From the NCBI GenBank assembly GCA_018969715.1, contig JAGWXT010000017.1:1-42744 (forward strand): a stretch of 42,744 nucleotides of DNA. The letters run 5' to 3'. Both the position numbers and the translations under genes were made by a program. Below, piece after piece: positions 8,193 to 15,136 of this stretch. The notes beneath the pieces were generated by a model. The model saw nothing but the letters and a program-made list of their open reading frames with translations, ran no database searches and was not told where the DNA came from. Position 1 is the first letter of the stretch. Each line of letters begins with the position of its first letter. Source of the stretch: Actinomycetales bacterium (GTDB lineage: Bacteria; Actinomycetota; Actinomycetes; S36-B12; UBA5976).

Positions 8193-9158
8193 GTGCGGAC
8201 GTATGTGGGGGTGACGGACCGGGACTGGGCTGCGTTCCTGGCGGCGAGGCCGGAACTGGAAGAGGTCAACTTCTGGCTTCCGAACCCGAGTACTGGATTC
8301 GCTGCACTGAAGCAAGGTGAGCCTTTCCTTTTCAAGACCCACTATCCGGATAACAGTCTGGTGGGCGGGGGCTTCTTCGAGGGCTATGTGCCGCTGCGCG
8401 TCAGCGAGGCTTGGAAATTCTTCGGCGAGGGCAACGGTGTGTCCGATGCGGAGGCGCTCCTCGCGAAGACCGGGAAGTATCGACGTTCCCGGTCGGATCA
8501 GGGCTCAGGTCCGAGCCATGAGTTGGATCACGACGACCCGACGATCGGCTGCGTCATGCTGAATGGGGTGACCTGGTTCGGTGAGTGGTCACTGCCGGCA
8601 CCAACTTCGTTCGCCAAGAACATCGTGCGTGGCAAGGGCTACGACGCTGGCACCGACTCAGTCGTGGACTTGGCGCTGGGGCGACTCATGGCAGACCACA
8701 CCGCCGCCGACGTGACCGACGACAATCGCCCGGCGGTCGCTCTGGGGCCGACGCATGGGACGCCGAGGCTGGTGGTGCCTCGCATGAACCAGGGGGCCTT
8801 CCGGGCGGTCGTGCTTGACGTCTACGAGTCCCGTTGCGCCATCACTGGCCATCGTATCCGTCCGACGTTGCAGGCAGCTCACATCCGCCCCGTCGCTCAC
8901 GGCGGTGAGCATCGAGTGGACAACGGCCTGCTATTGCGTTCAGACATCCACACCCTGTTCGACCTTGGCTACGTCACTGTTGATCCCACGTACCGACTGC
9001 GAGTGAGCGCTCGGCTGCGCGAGGACTTCGGCAACGGTGAAGACCTCTATGCCCGTGAGACTGCCGGGGAACAGATCGCACTGCCGCGAGGTCCTGGCGA
9101 CCGCCCGTCGCGTGAGGCGCTGGAGTGGCACGGAGACACAACCTTCCTCGCTGGGTGA
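8193..9158 (+). CDS. HNH endonuclease (restriction-like)
   Basis: 321 residues from GTG at 8193. The C-terminal part carries an HNH nuclease site: CAITGHRIRP, LQAAHIRPVAHGGEHR, VDNGLLLRSDIHTLFDLG, supplying the H, N and H residues of the beta-beta-alpha-metal fold; a CxxxG motif replaces a full zinc ribbon. The N-terminal 130 residues (MRTYVGVTDRDWAAFLAARP, VNFWLP, FFEGYVPLRVSEAWKFFG) resemble the small sensor domains placed in front of HNH nucleases in modification-dependent restriction enzymes; that reading is inference. It stands alone, with no methyltransferase nearby, which suits a solitary defence nuclease. Confidence 0.75.
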   Translation: MRTYVGVTDRDWAAFLAARPELEEVNFWLPNPSTGFAALKQGEPFLFKTHYPDNSLVGGGFFEGYVPLRVSEAWKFFGEGNGVSDAEALLAKTGKYRRSRSDQGSGPSHELDHDDPTIGCVMLNGVTWFGEWSLPAPTSFAKNIVRGKGYDAGTDSVVDLALGRLMADHTAADVTDDNRPAVALGPTHGTPRLVVPRMNQGAFRAVVLDVYESRCAITGHRIRPTLQAAHIRPVAHGGEHRVDNGLLLRSDIHTLFDLGYVTVDPTYRLRVSARLREDFGNGEDLYARETAGEQIALPRGPGDRPSREALEWHGDTTFLAG

Positions 9159-9557
9159 TTGGTCAGCGGCGTCTCATCGGGGCCACTGCGGTGTCGGCGA
9201 CCCGAGGCATCAAGCAAACCAAGATCCCCGACATGGGTCTCGTGCAGACGGACCTCGAGGTCAGGCATCGGTCGAGCTCTCGGGAAGCTCGGCTGTCAGC
9301 GTCATCCCGGTCAGCCGCATGATGTCGAAAATGCGGGTGAGGGCAAGGGATGTCTTGGTCTGGACACAGGCCCGGTGAGTGCGATCAGCCATGGGAACCA
9401 TAGGAATACTCCGATGGCACGTGTCTATCGAGATTTCCTGATGGAAGTAGACCATCGGCGGCGCCCCCGTCGCCAGGATTGCTCGCCTATCCGAGCGTCT
9501 CCGCCGATCGAAGACACCTTGTTCAGTGATGGAGATCGCGCGTGATGTAGACAGCGC
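9159..9557. other. Intergenic, no gene recognised
   Basis: A minus-strand frame at 9261-9455 ends TRIFDIMRLTGMTLTAELPE, faintly like the end of a regulatory domain, but it has no supporting start signal and no identifiable family. Nothing else is seen. Confidence 0.35.
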
Positions 9558-9562
9558 GTGTG

Positions 9563-9568
9563 TACGCT
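9563..9568 (+). promoter_or_regulatory. -10 box for the leaderless ZIP gene
   Basis: TACGCT lies 6 nt before GTG 9575. The related copy at 12.7 kb has ATG at the same position, which supports this start over GTG 9560. Confidence 0.55.
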
Positions 9569-9574
9569 TCGCCC

Positions 9575-10366
9575 GTGCTTGAGGCGGCTCTCTTTGGCGC
9601 GGTAGCCCAATTCGCTCTGGTTGTCGGCGCCCTGTTGGTGTGGAAGTTCCCCGGGCTCAAGAAGCCGGTGATCGTCGGTGCCCTAATGGCCTTCGGCGCC
9701 GGGGCCGTGATCTCGGCGGTGTCCATCGATCTCGTGGCCGTTGCCTATGACGAGGCAGGCGCTGGTCCGACTGCCCTCGGCATCGGGGTGGGCTGCTTGA
9801 TCTACTTCGGGATCATCAGGCTCCTGGAACGCCCGGGCAAGCAGGAGCAGCCAGCCGACGCCGTTCCGGGGGAGGTCGAGGGCGCCGGACCACACGGCGA
9901 CCTGGCGGTTCACGGTGCCTCCAAGAAGGAAGCTCGCAACCTGACTGTCGGCATGGTGATCGACGGCGTGCCCGAGTCCATCGCTGTTGGTCTCACCCTG
10001 CACACAGGCGCAGCCGGCGTCTCCGCGGCGCTGGTCGGCTCCATCTTCATCGCGGCGATCCCTGAGGCAATCGGCATCGCTGCGGCCCTGCTGGCCGGGG
10101 GCATTGCTTTCGGGGCAGTGTTGCTGCGATTCTCCTTCATCGTCGTCCTCGGCGCAGTATTCGCTGCAGTCGGCTACTCGCTGCTCTACGGCGCATCAGA
10201 CTCGACACAGGCGATGATTCAGTCCGTCGCAGCCGGAGCCTTGCTCGTCGTGGTCATCAACGAAATGATCCCCATCGCCGTGCGTGCGGTGAAGGGCTGG
10301 GCCGGCATCATCGGCGCAGCCGGCTTCGTGTTCTCCGCGATCCTGACCTGGGTCAGCGGCGGCTAG
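9575..10366 (+). CDS. ZIP-family metal transporter
   Basis: 263 residues with eight hydrophobic segments and a hydrophilic, His-containing cytoplasmic loop (about residues 85-125, containing GPHGDLAVHG). Membrane segment 4 has GMVIDGVPESIAVGL, the equivalent of the ZIP metal-binding HNxPEG-type motif with Asp in place of the first His. Segment 5 has FIAAIPEAIG. The last part has VVINEMIPIA. ZIP proteins carry zinc, iron or other divalent cations into the cytoplasm; the ion here is not determined. Part of the 5' end of a nearly identical gene recurs at 12,709-12,825. Confidence 0.8.
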   Translation: MLEAALFGAVAQFALVVGALLVWKFPGLKKPVIVGALMAFGAGAVISAVSIDLVAVAYDEAGAGPTALGIGVGCLIYFGIIRLLERPGKQEQPADAVPGEVEGAGPHGDLAVHGASKKEARNLTVGMVIDGVPESIAVGLTLHTGAAGVSAALVGSIFIAAIPEAIGIAAALLAGGIAFGAVLLRFSFIVVLGAVFAAVGYSLLYGASDSTQAMIQSVAAGALLVVVINEMIPIAVRAVKGWAGIIGAAGFVFSAILTWVSGG

Positions 10367-10541
10367 CCTCCTGGTACGGGTGACGCGGCTGCCCAGGCAC
10401 ACGGCTTTCCGCTTGACGATCAGTCCACCTGCGTGAGCAGGACAACCGTCGCGAGCGCCTGCTACGTTCTGCTCGCATTCCAGAGCAGCTCTTCCATGGC
10501 ACTCGTGCGCTGTCCCGTCTGGATCGACCTCGACGGACGCG

Positions 10542-11216
10542 CTGGGCGACGAGGCGATCGACCCGTGCACCCTGACGTTGTTCTCAGCGGCGCAGTACGC
10601 CGACCGCACCCCCGGCGTGGTCGATCACCCGCAACGCCCGGGTGTGGGTCCCAACGGCGCTCGCGTACTACCTCTACCGCGGGGCCTTGCCGCGAAACGG
10701 CTGCGCCGCCGACTCCAATGGCAATGCCGCGGGCACGTCACTCGAGGACGCCATCCTGCAGGGCTTCTTCGAACTGGTGGAGCGCGATGCCGTCGCGACC
10801 TGATGGTACACCCGCATCCCCCGGCCCGCAGCAGACCTCGATGCGTACGCCGCGCACTTCGATGAGAAGTACCTGCACCAGGTGCAGGATCACTACGCCC
10901 GCGTGCTCGATCGCGACCTCTGGGTCCTCGACATCACCAGCGACCTCGGGGTCCCCTCCTTCGCGGCCGCATCGCAGGCCCGCACGGGAAATCCGCGGAT
11001 GCTCCTCGGCTTCGGCGCCCACCGCGACCCGCGCACGTCCTCAACATGACGGCACCCGATGTCGGCATGCCGGTCGTCAAGGTGATGGTGCCGGGAATGC
11101 GGCACTTCTGGCCGCGCTACGCGCCGGGCCGGCTCTATGACGTGCCGGTATCGATGGGGTGGCTGACCGAGCCGCTCACCGAGGCGCAGCTGAACCAGAC
11201 CCCCATCTTCTGGTAG
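10542..11216 (+). pseudogene. YcaO cyclodehydratase (TOMM/RiPP) remnant
   Basis: Three plus-strand pieces in shifting frames rebuild a SagD/YcaO-type protein. The first is GDEAIDPCTLTLFSAAQYAD (10,545 on). The second, one frame over, runs ARVWVPTALAYYLYRGALP, NGCAADSNGNAAGTSLEDAI, LQGFFELVERDAVAT, a TGA at 10,801-10,803 where a Trp codon is expected, WYTRIPRPAADLDAY, WVLDITSDLGVP and LLGFGAHRDPR. The third is LNMTAPDVGMPVVKVMVPG, MRHFWPRYAPGRLYDVPVSM, ending TPIFW and TAG at 11,214. YcaO enzymes use ATP to convert Cys/Ser/Thr of a precursor peptide to azolines. The gene has at least one nonsense mutation, two frameshifts and a deletion of the segment between GAHRDPR and LNMTAPDVG. The N-terminal leader-binding part is not recognisable. 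Confidence 0.85.
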
Positions 11217-11260
11217 CGGCGGATACAGGTAGGTCAGAACGCGCCGGTCGATCAGTCGGA

Positions 11261-12454
11261 CTACCTGCCCACGAGGATGGCCTCAGAGTCCAAGATGGGT
11301 ATCGCTACCGCGCCGCCCTTCAGGGGGAAGCGGTCCTGCCCTGGATAGAGCACGAAGGTGTCTGAGATGCCCAGGTCCCGGGCCGCCCGGTAGAACCCGG
11401 CCGATGGCACCGGGGCGGTCGAGCGCTTGACCTCGATGGCGATCTCCGGCTGGCCGCCTTTGACCAGGACGAGGTCGATCTCCGCACCGTCGGCCGTCCG
11501 GTAGAAGGCCGGTTGCCACGGTCCGTTCTCGGTCAGGCTGATGACCGTCTCGATGGCGAGCGTTTCGAAGCTCGGCCCGGCGACGGGGTGCCCCAGCAGC
11601 TCGTGCATCGACCCGATCCCGAGCAGCGCATGCAGCAGGCCCGTGTCACGAAGGTAGACCTTGGGCATCCTGGTGAGCCGCTTGCCGAGGTTGTCCAGCC
11701 ATGGTGTCAGGCGTCGAACCATGCCGAGGTCGACGAGCAGGTCGACGTACCTGCTGACCGTCGGGCCGCTGATACCGAGGCTGGCGCCCAGTCGACCGGC
11801 GTTGAGGGGGCCGGTCGAGCCGTGCGCCAGCATCTGCCAGAGGCGATGGACGGTCTCGCCTGGCAGCCGGGGTGCGAACATTGGCACGTCGCGGTCGAGG
11901 AACGAGCGAATGAAGGCCTCCCTCCAGCGGAGGCTTTCATGATCGTCCCCCGCCAGCAGGCTGTCGGGGAACCCGCCACGCAGCCACACGGTGTCCGGGG
12001 TCAACAGATGGCCGCCGCCATCGAAGTGGTCACGGGCCTCGAGGGCATCGATGGGGTTCAGGTCGACATAGGCCATGCGTCCGGCAAGGCTCTCCGAGGC
12101 CATCCCGATCAAGTTTGGCGATGCCGACCCAAGGAGCAGAAACTGGCCGGTCCGAAACCCGGCTCGGCGGCTTTCGTCGATGACCCCGCGCAGGGTCTCG
12201 AACAACCCCGGCACTCGGTGCACCTCGTCGAGGACGATCAGTCGGCCAGCCTGGGAACGCAGGAAGGCGTCCGCATCGTCGAGGCGGCGCAGGTCCGCAG
12301 GCCGTTCCAGATCGAGGTAGATGGCTTCCGGGTGGCCGCTGGCAATGTCAAGGGCGAGCGTCGTCTTGCCCACTTGGCGTGGGCCGAGGAGGGCCACGGC
12401 CGGGAACTGCTGCAACTTCTCGCGCAGATACCCTTCAACCCGACGGGGAATCAC
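11261..12454 (-). CDS. AAA ATPase with DUF4143 C-terminal domain
   Basis: 397 residues from GTG at 12454. The N-terminal P-loop ATPase (AAA_14 type) has Walker A GPRQVGKTT (24-32) and Walker B RLIVLDEVHRV (about 91-101). The C-terminal DUF4143 part includes FIRSFLDRDVPMF, KVYLRDTGLLHALLGI and the nuclease-like core AEIDLVLVKGGQPEIAIEVK. Family members are widespread, often solitary and variable between strains; their role is unresolved, with DNA-related or stress functions suggested. It sits between the two TOMM remnants in the opposite direction to the YcaO piece. Its promoter is framed by an inverted repeat. The ORF is intact, unlike its neighbours. Confidence 0.85.
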   Translation of the reverse strand: MIPRRVEGYLREKLQQFPAVALLGPRQVGKTTLALDIASGHPEAIYLDLERPADLRRLDDADAFLRSQAGRLIVLDEVHRVPGLFETLRGVIDESRRAGFRTGQFLLLGSASPNLIGMASESLAGRMAYVDLNPIDALEARDHFDGGGHLLTPDTVWLRGGFPDSLLAGDDHESLRWREAFIRSFLDRDVPMFAPRLPGETVHRLWQMLAHGSTGPLNAGRLGASLGISGPTVSRYVDLLVDLGMVRRLTPWLDNLGKRLTRMPKVYLRDTGLLHALLGIGSMHELLGHPVAGPSFETLAIETVISLTENGPWQPAFYRTADGAEIDLVLVKGGQPEIAIEVKRSTAPVPSAGFYRAARDLGISDTFVLYPGQDRFPLKGGAVAIPILDSEAILVGR

Positions 12455-12490
12455 CCCGTAATTCTAATACGAGATATTGACTTTACGGGG
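12454..12490 (-). promoter_or_regulatory. Leaderless promoter framed by an 8-bp inverted repeat
   Basis: On the minus strand TAGAAT (12466-12461) lies 6 nt before GTG 12454. CCCCGTAA (12454-12461) and TTACGGGG (12483-12490) are perfect inverted arms 21 bp apart. One covers the start site and the other the -35 position, as expected for an operator. The spacer is AT-rich. Confidence 0.6.
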
Positions 12491-12501
12491 TCGACCAGGG
12501 G

Positions 12502-12715
12502 TCAACGGGGATCCCAATCCCGGCTGCTCATCGAGATGGCGATCTCGCCGATCGAGCCGTGCCGGTAGTAGTCGAGGCCGGTCGCCGCGGCAAAGGCATC
12601 GCTGTCGCCGGTGCCGATCGGAACCGCCCCGAGCCCCATCGCCGTTGCGGTGTAGGCGACGGTTGCCTGGCGGACGCCGACGTGCTTGACCATGAGCGCG
12701 TACGCGATGCGCGTG
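12502..12715 (-). pseudogene. SagB-type dehydrogenase C-terminal remnant (TOMM/RiPP)
   Basis: About 68 residues survive: IAYALMVKHVGVRQATVAYT, ATAMGLGAVPIGTGDSDAFA, AATGLDYYRHGSIGEIAIS, then MSSRDWDPR and a stop. This matches the end of the FMN-dependent SagB/ThcOx nitroreductase family, which oxidises azolines made by YcaO enzymes to thiazoles or oxazoles (conserved Lxx-GLG-xxxxG-D and GE-x-x-x-G features). The N-terminal flavin-binding part is gone; the fragment joins ZIP-like sequence at about 12,710. It complements the YcaO remnant 1.3 kb away on the opposite strand. Confidence 0.75.
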
Positions 12716-12825
12716 TACATGCTTCGCCCATGCTTGAGGCGGCTCTCTTCGGCGCGGTAGCCCAATTCGCTCTGGCGCCGAAGGCCATCAGGGCACCGAC
12801 GATCACCGTCCTCTTGAGCCGGGAC
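12709..12825. repeat. Fold-back fragment of the ZIP transporter gene
   Basis: 12,710-12,774 is a direct copy of the ZIP promoter-proximal region and first codons (9,555-9,618; few mismatches, with ATG in place of GTG). From 12,774 the sequence turns into the reverse complement of ZIP bases 9,667-9,700: 34 nt with one mismatch at 12,789, then decaying similarity to about 12,825. The arrangement is a truncated copy joined to an inverted inner piece. Confidence 0.85.
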
Positions 12826-12941
12826 GACGACCGGATCATGAGTCTTCCCCGCTCCCGCTCAACAACGGACGTGCACGCTCGTTCCCCGTCACGCCAACTC
12901 ACCCTGCGGCTGACAGCAAGGGAGGCTCAGCCTGAGCCGCG

Positions 12942-13202
12942 TCAGCGCCCGTAGTGATACCGGCAGGCCGCAATGCGCACTTCAGCCTCGGCACACTTGT
13001 AGACCAGTCGGTGCTCATCGGTGATGCGACGCGACCAGTACCCCGAGACGTCGTACGTAAGCGGATCAGGCTTACCGATGCCCTCGTTGCCGTTGCGCAT
13101 GATGTCCTCGATGAGCAGGTTGATGCGCTTGAGCACCTGCCGGTCCTCTGTCTGCCACCACAGGTTGTCCTGCCAGGCATTGCGGTCCCAGTCCAGGCGC
13201 AT
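12942..13202 (-). CDS. yoeB: YoeB-family ribosome-dependent mRNA interferase toxin
   Basis: 86 residues, full length for YoeB. GKPDPL (43-48), GYWSRRITDEHRLVYKC (54-70) and ACRYHYG at the end provide the catalytic Arg, His and Tyr. Position 46, Glu in E. coli YoeB, is Asp here. YoeB cuts mRNA in the ribosomal A site and is held inactive by YefM. The ATG overlaps the TAA of the antitoxin by one base. No own promoter is visible, so expression would depend on the damaged antitoxin gene upstream. Confidence 0.9.
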   Translation of the reverse strand: MRLDWDRNAWQDNLWWQTEDRQVLKRINLLIEDIMRNGNEGIGKPDPLTYDVSGYWSRRITDEHRLVYKCAEAEVRIAACRYHYGR

Positions 13203-13408
13203 TAGCCATCCGCGACATCAATCACGTCGTGGACCACTCCCTCGCCTGATTCCAGACGCTCCATTGCATCAAGCAGGCGACGGGCATTCGCCGGTGACCG
13301 CATCAGGTAGGCGGTCTCACGCAGGGACTCGAAGTCAGCCAACGAAACGATCACGACCGGTTCGTGCCCGGCGCGCGTGATCACGATTTCCTCGCGATCA
13401 TCGACCAC
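13202..13408 (-). CDS. yefM: YefM-family antitoxin, N-terminally truncated
   Basis: From the GTG at 13408 the frame gives 68 residues: DDREEIVITRAGHEPVVIVS, FESLRETAYLMRSPANARRL, ending HDVIDVADG. The same frame is open upstream and still reads ARARYAEVLDSVV back to about 13,445, which is normal YefM sequence, but it then enters unrelated DNA that encodes a glyoxalase tail on the other strand. The first 10 or so residues, with the native start and promoter, are therefore missing. These belong to the Phd/YefM DNA-binding and dimer surface. Translation may start at GTG 13408, leaving a toxin-binding tail without full repressor function. Confidence 0.7.
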   Translation of the reverse strand: MVDDREEIVITRAGHEPVVIVSLADFESLRETAYLMRSPANARRLLDAMERLESGEGVVHDVIDVADG

Positions 13409-13449
13409 AGAGTCGAGGACCTCGGCGTACCGGGCCCGGGCCCGAAGGA

Positions 13450-13632
13450 GTGCCCTCAGCCTGGGGCGTGTACTTCACGGTCGATGACACCGATGCCGCA
13501 GTTGCTGCCGCGGTTGCGAGCGGCGCGCAACTGCTGATGGGTCCGGAAACGATGCATGCAGGCAGGCTGGCGTACCTGGCCGACCCGGAGAACGCGATGT
13601 TCGGGCTCACCACACCTGCCGCATCCGGATGA
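13450..13632 (+). pseudogene. Glyoxalase/VOC-family C-terminal fragment
   Basis: About 60 residues (WGVYFTVDDTDAAVAAAVAS, GAQLLMGPETMHAGRLAYLA, DPENAMFGLTTPA, stop at 13,630-13,632) match the last beta-alpha-beta-beta-beta module of vicinal-oxygen-chelate proteins. No start or first module is present. The 5' break coincides with the truncated end of yefM, so both genes were cut by the same rearrangement. Confidence 0.7.
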
Positions 13633-13649
13633 CCCGCGGTCAAGCGAGG

Positions 13650-14516
13650 TCACGCCGACGGCTCGGGACGGCGGTCGCCATGCTCGGCGATCCGCAACGC
13701 CTCCTCGTTGTCCTCCTGCAGGTCGGCCTCGAGGAATGCTGCGGTCTCCGGGAGAGCAAGGTGGACGTCGTTGACGTCATTGAGCTCAACATGGAGGTCC
13801 GCGGCCTCAAGATCGAGTACGTGGCCACCCTTGGTTCGATCATCGCTGATGAAGTGCAGGTGCCAACCCGAGATCGCGATGGACTTCACGTACGCCGGGC
13901 TCCAGAAGCCGATGAGCGTGCCCGGCACATCGGCGAACTCGAAGATCCCCTGGTTCGCCGTCGCCGCGACGAGGTCGACACCGGGTTCGGTACGGCAGGC
14001 CACCCGCACGCGCATCACGGGGAAGTGCCCGGTCGCCTTCAGCGAGAGCATGCCGTTGGTGGAGGTGCGCAGCGCATCAAGCCGCTCGGTCAGTTCCGCA
14101 TACGAGCCGATACCAGTGATCACCGATGTGCTGTCGGGGGCGAAGTTGACGACGCTCGCGAACGGGGTGAGCGCATCATCAGGCGCCTCGACCACCGTGC
14201 CGTCCGACCTCGCCTGGTAGCAGTGCCCATCGATGAGGATCATCTCGCCATCGAGATCCTCAAAGGTGCCCAGACCGAGGTCACCGTGACGACGCAGATC
14301 CGCGACCGTGACACACCCCTGATACAGACCCCGCACGATGGCACCAGAGGTCGAAACCTGGAACATGGAATGGTGTTCAATATCGAGCGCCTCAGCAAGG
14401 GCCAACTGCACGATATGGGCGATACTCTGGCCGCTCGTACGCGACCGCTCCTGCAGGGCACGCCAGATGGTGCCCGACACGCGCGTATCGAGCTGCTGGG
14501 CGCGGTGGTCACTCAC
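13650..14516 (-). CDS. budA: Alpha-acetolactate decarboxylase
   Basis: 288 residues from GTG 14516. The catalytic domain runs from about residue 50: EHHSMFQVSTSGAIVRGLYQ, GCVTVADLRRHGDLGLGTFE, DLDGEMILIDGHCYQ, and the metal-binding SGWHLHFISDDRTKGGHVLD, whose three His ligate zinc. It converts 2-acetolactate to acetoin, a branch off valine/leucine synthesis or an overflow route. The first 45 residues (TIWRALQERSRTSGQSIAHI) form an added helical, ribbon-helix-helix-like segment not found in classical BudA/AlsD. A TAGGAT box 8 nt before the GTG supports this start; the longer frame from 14,627 lacks support. Confidence 0.87.
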   Translation of the reverse strand: MSDHRAQQLDTRVSGTIWRALQERSRTSGQSIAHIVQLALAEALDIEHHSMFQVSTSGAIVRGLYQGCVTVADLRRHGDLGLGTFEDLDGEMILIDGHCYQARSDGTVVEAPDDALTPFASVVNFAPDSTSVITGIGSYAELTERLDALRTSTNGMLSLKATGHFPVMRVRVACRTEPGVDLVAATANQGIFEFADVPGTLIGFWSPAYVKSIAISGWHLHFISDDRTKGGHVLDLEAADLHVELNDVNDVHLALPETAAFLEADLQEDNEEALRIAEHGDRRPEPSA

Positions 14517-14524
14517 ACTCGGTG

Positions 14525-14530
14525 ATCCTA
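14525..14530 (-). promoter_or_regulatory. -10 box for acetolactate decarboxylase
   Basis: TAGGAT on the minus strand, 8 nt before GTG 14516. Confidence 0.45.
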
Positions 14531-14755
14531 GGCGAGTCGCAGTATGCCCCCCGGCGAGCACTCGTTCCGATTCGGCAACCGCCGGCCAGCGAGCCCAATC
14601 AACCAGCTGCGACAGGTTGCACACCAACCGCGGACGCTGGTTGCAGGTAAGCGCCCGGTGCGGTGGTCCCCACGCAAGCGGTTGCCGATGCGGCCGTCGT
14701 TGGCGGCAATGCGGGGGAGGGACCTGCGGTGGAATACGCCGTCATACGTTTTTGG

Positions 14756-15041
14756 ATGGGTAGTGACCTGCAGTGGGACGCGGAATCAGCGGCCTACATC
14801 CGGAGTCGTGGCGACCGGTCCTGAGGCGCTGATGGCATCGACCCGGACTGGACGCACGAGGCGATGTCCGATGTTGATCTACTGGCATTCACCAACCGCC
14901 GATCGTGTCCTTGTGATCATCGCCGCCCGCTACTTGGACGGAGATCTTCATGGCATCAAGGCCTGGCCAGCGACGGGAAATGTCATGCAACTGTCTAGGT
15001 TCTCGAACGCCTTGACCTTGAGCGGTCTTCACGATGAGTGA
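14756..15041 (+). pseudogene. Decayed small toxin-like gene
   Basis: A TACGTT box lies 5 nt before ATG 14756. The frame reads MGSDLQWDAESAAYIRSRGD, then a TGA at 14,822-14,824, then GIDPDWTHEAMSDVDLLAFT. It continues in another frame as SPTADRVLVIIAARYLDGDL, HGIKAWPATG and stops at 15,041. The parts together resemble small actinobacterial proteins of toxin-antitoxin loci that have a central DPxPKSRxG segment; that segment is deleted here. The stop overlaps an ATG (GATGAGTGAG), the usual toxin-antitoxin junction, but the following frame ends soon in the gltX intergenic region. Function of the family is assumed, not seen. Confidence 0.5.
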
Positions 15042-15136
15042 GACGGCATGCAACGCGTCGATGTCCCGGAAGAGAGCAGGTCTGAGGGAAGAGACGGCAG
15101 GAGCGTTCCGTTGACGGGCCGCCGGCGCGGCCGCTG

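Noticed and set aside
11513-12568. 351-codon plus-strand frame
   Set aside because: Antisense shadow of the DUF4143 ATPase; high GC makes long opposite-strand frames common here.
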